Positions 63,271-64,000 of a stretch of DNA of 64,000 bases are shown in pieces. The stretch's first letter is position 1; the number at the start of each line of letters is the position of its first letter. The DNA lies in contig NZ_FPBH01000020.1 in assembly GCF_900116445.1 (NCBI RefSeq), positions 62,001-126,000 of the forward strand, read 5' to 3'. Source of the DNA: Paraburkholderia aspalathi. GTDB taxonomy: Bacteria > Pseudomonadota > Gammaproteobacteria > Burkholderiales > Burkholderiaceae. A model generated the notes under the pieces. It had not been told where the DNA came from. It saw only the letters and a list, made by a program, of their open reading frames with translations, and did no database searches. The position numbers and the translations under genes are program-made.

Positions 63271-63986
63271 GCGGCACCTTATATCTGATCCCGAACACGC
63301 TCGGCGAAGGCGATGCCGACGCCCTCGACGCCGTCCTGCCCGCGCCGGTGCGGGCCCGCGCGGCGTCGCTCAGCTATTACATCGGCGAAAACGCGAAAAC
63401 CACCCGCGCCTTCCTGAAGAAAGTCGGCACCGAAAAACCGATCCAGGAAATCGAGATTCGCGAACTGAACATCAACACGCCGGCCGGTGAGATCGACAAA
63501 CTGCTCGCGCCTTTGCTGGCGGGGACGGATGCCGGCCTAGTGTCCGAAGCCGGTTGCCCGGCGGTCGCCGATCCGGGCGCCCTGCTGGTGCGCCGCGCGC
63601 ATGAGCGCGGCGTGAAGGTCGTGCCGTTTGTCGGGCCGAGCTCGATTCTGCTGGCGTTGATGGCTTCCGGCCTGAATGGCCAGAGTTTTGCGTTCCACGG
63701 CTATCTGCCGGTCGATGCCACCGAACGGGCCAAGCGCCTGCGCGATCTGGAGCAGCAGTCGCGCAAAGTCAAACAAACGCAGATCTTTATCGAGACGCCC
63801 TATCGGAATAAGCCGCTGCTCGACACGTTGCTGGCGACGTGCGCGCCCTCCACCTTGGTCTGCGTCGCCGTCGATCTGACGCTGGAAACGGAAACCATCG
63901 CCAGCCGCACTGTGGCCGACTGGAAAAAGAAACCGGCTATCGATCTCCACAAACGGCCGGCAATTTTCCTGATCCTCGCCGTCTGA
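63267..63986 (+). CDS. SAM-dependent methyltransferase, tetrapyrrole-methylase fold (RsmI-related)
   Basis: A 239-residue protein with the tetrapyrrole methylase fold: LYLIPNTLGEGD at the N-terminus, GLVSEAGCPAVADPGALLVRRAHE near 90-113 and VPFVGPSSILLALMASGL near 119-136. RsmI, which modifies C1402 of 16S rRNA, is the best-known relative. This protein lacks the RsmI N-terminal pattern GTLYVVATPIGN in exact form (PNTLGE in its place), so the substrate is uncertain. It is coupled to the maf gene. Confidence 0.88.
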   Translation: MSGTLYLIPNTLGEGDADALDAVLPAPVRARAASLSYYIGENAKTTRAFLKKVGTEKPIQEIEIRELNINTPAGEIDKLLAPLLAGTDAGLVSEAGCPAVADPGALLVRRAHERGVKVVPFVGPSSILLALMASGLNGQSFAFHGYLPVDATERAKRLRDLEQQSRKVKQTQIFIETPYRNKPLLDTLLATCAPSTLVCVAVDLTLETETIASRTVADWKKKPAIDLHKRPAIFLILAV

Positions 63987-64000
63987 CCGCTGCCGCGGCT

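Overview
The window is a gene-dense, high-GC (roughly 60-65% by eye) chromosomal segment of a beta-proteobacterium in the Burkholderiaceae, most likely Paraburkholderia. The evidence is the gene content and order: rlmE-ftsH; carAB-greA; the mltD-gloB-yafS-rnhA-dnaQ-tRNA run; the algU-mucA-mucB-mucD type sigma-E operon next to the lepA-lepB-rnc-era-recO-pdxJ-acpS-nagZ run; and the yceD-rpmF-plsX-fabHDG-acpP-fabF run. Low-complexity extensions on RNase III, UvrC and RecO fit the same group. The genus is an inference; no 16S rRNA gene is present.

Layout. 1-9.2 kb: ftsH (cut by the left edge), rlmE, yhbY, a DUF4149 membrane protein, greA and carBA. 9.6-16 kb: an MFS transporter, then mltD, gloB, a yafS-like methyltransferase, rnhA, dnaQ and tRNA-Val. 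16-26 kb: two exporter-type ABC half-transporters, two membrane proteins, a glycosyltransferase and the otsBA trehalose operon. 26.4-28.5 kb: a copper/cytochrome oxidase assembly set (SCO, PCu(A)C, CtaG). 28.6-33.8 kb: accessory genes (GNAT, GAF-GGDEF, TraB/GumN and three proteins of unknown function), including a lower-GC patch at about 31.7-33.7 kb. 33.8-37.5 kb: tRNA-Cys, two identical tRNA-Gly genes, pgsA and uvrC, in the same order as the E. coli uvrC-pgsA-glyW-cysT region. 37.7-42 kb: earP and efp (the arginine-rhamnosylation EF-P system), csbD and an orphan sigma-54 regulator. 42-62.4 kb: about 20 kb almost entirely on the minus strand, carrying nagZ through rpoE and then the fatty-acid/phospholipid cluster up to rpmF and yceD. 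62.6-64 kb: a Maf-type pyrophosphatase and a tetrapyrrole-methylase-fold methyltransferase on the plus strand.

Most genes are housekeeping. The least explained signals are in the gaps: (a) a structured leader at 16.16-16.25 kb, in which a 19-codon reading frame with a near-ideal ribosome site has that site inside an inverted repeat, upstream of an ABC exporter; (b) an 83-nt hairpin with an 8-T tract just before greA; (c) a double-tier hairpin upstream of rnc that could be an RNase III self-processing site; (d) terminators on both sides of acpP, which would insulate its expression; (e) degenerate 13-nt tandem repeats between earP and efp; (f) a 9-nt period repeat before rpoE; (g) three perfect 15-nt repeats upstream of yceD. 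No CRISPR array, rRNA operon, insertion sequence, integrase or prophage gene was seen.
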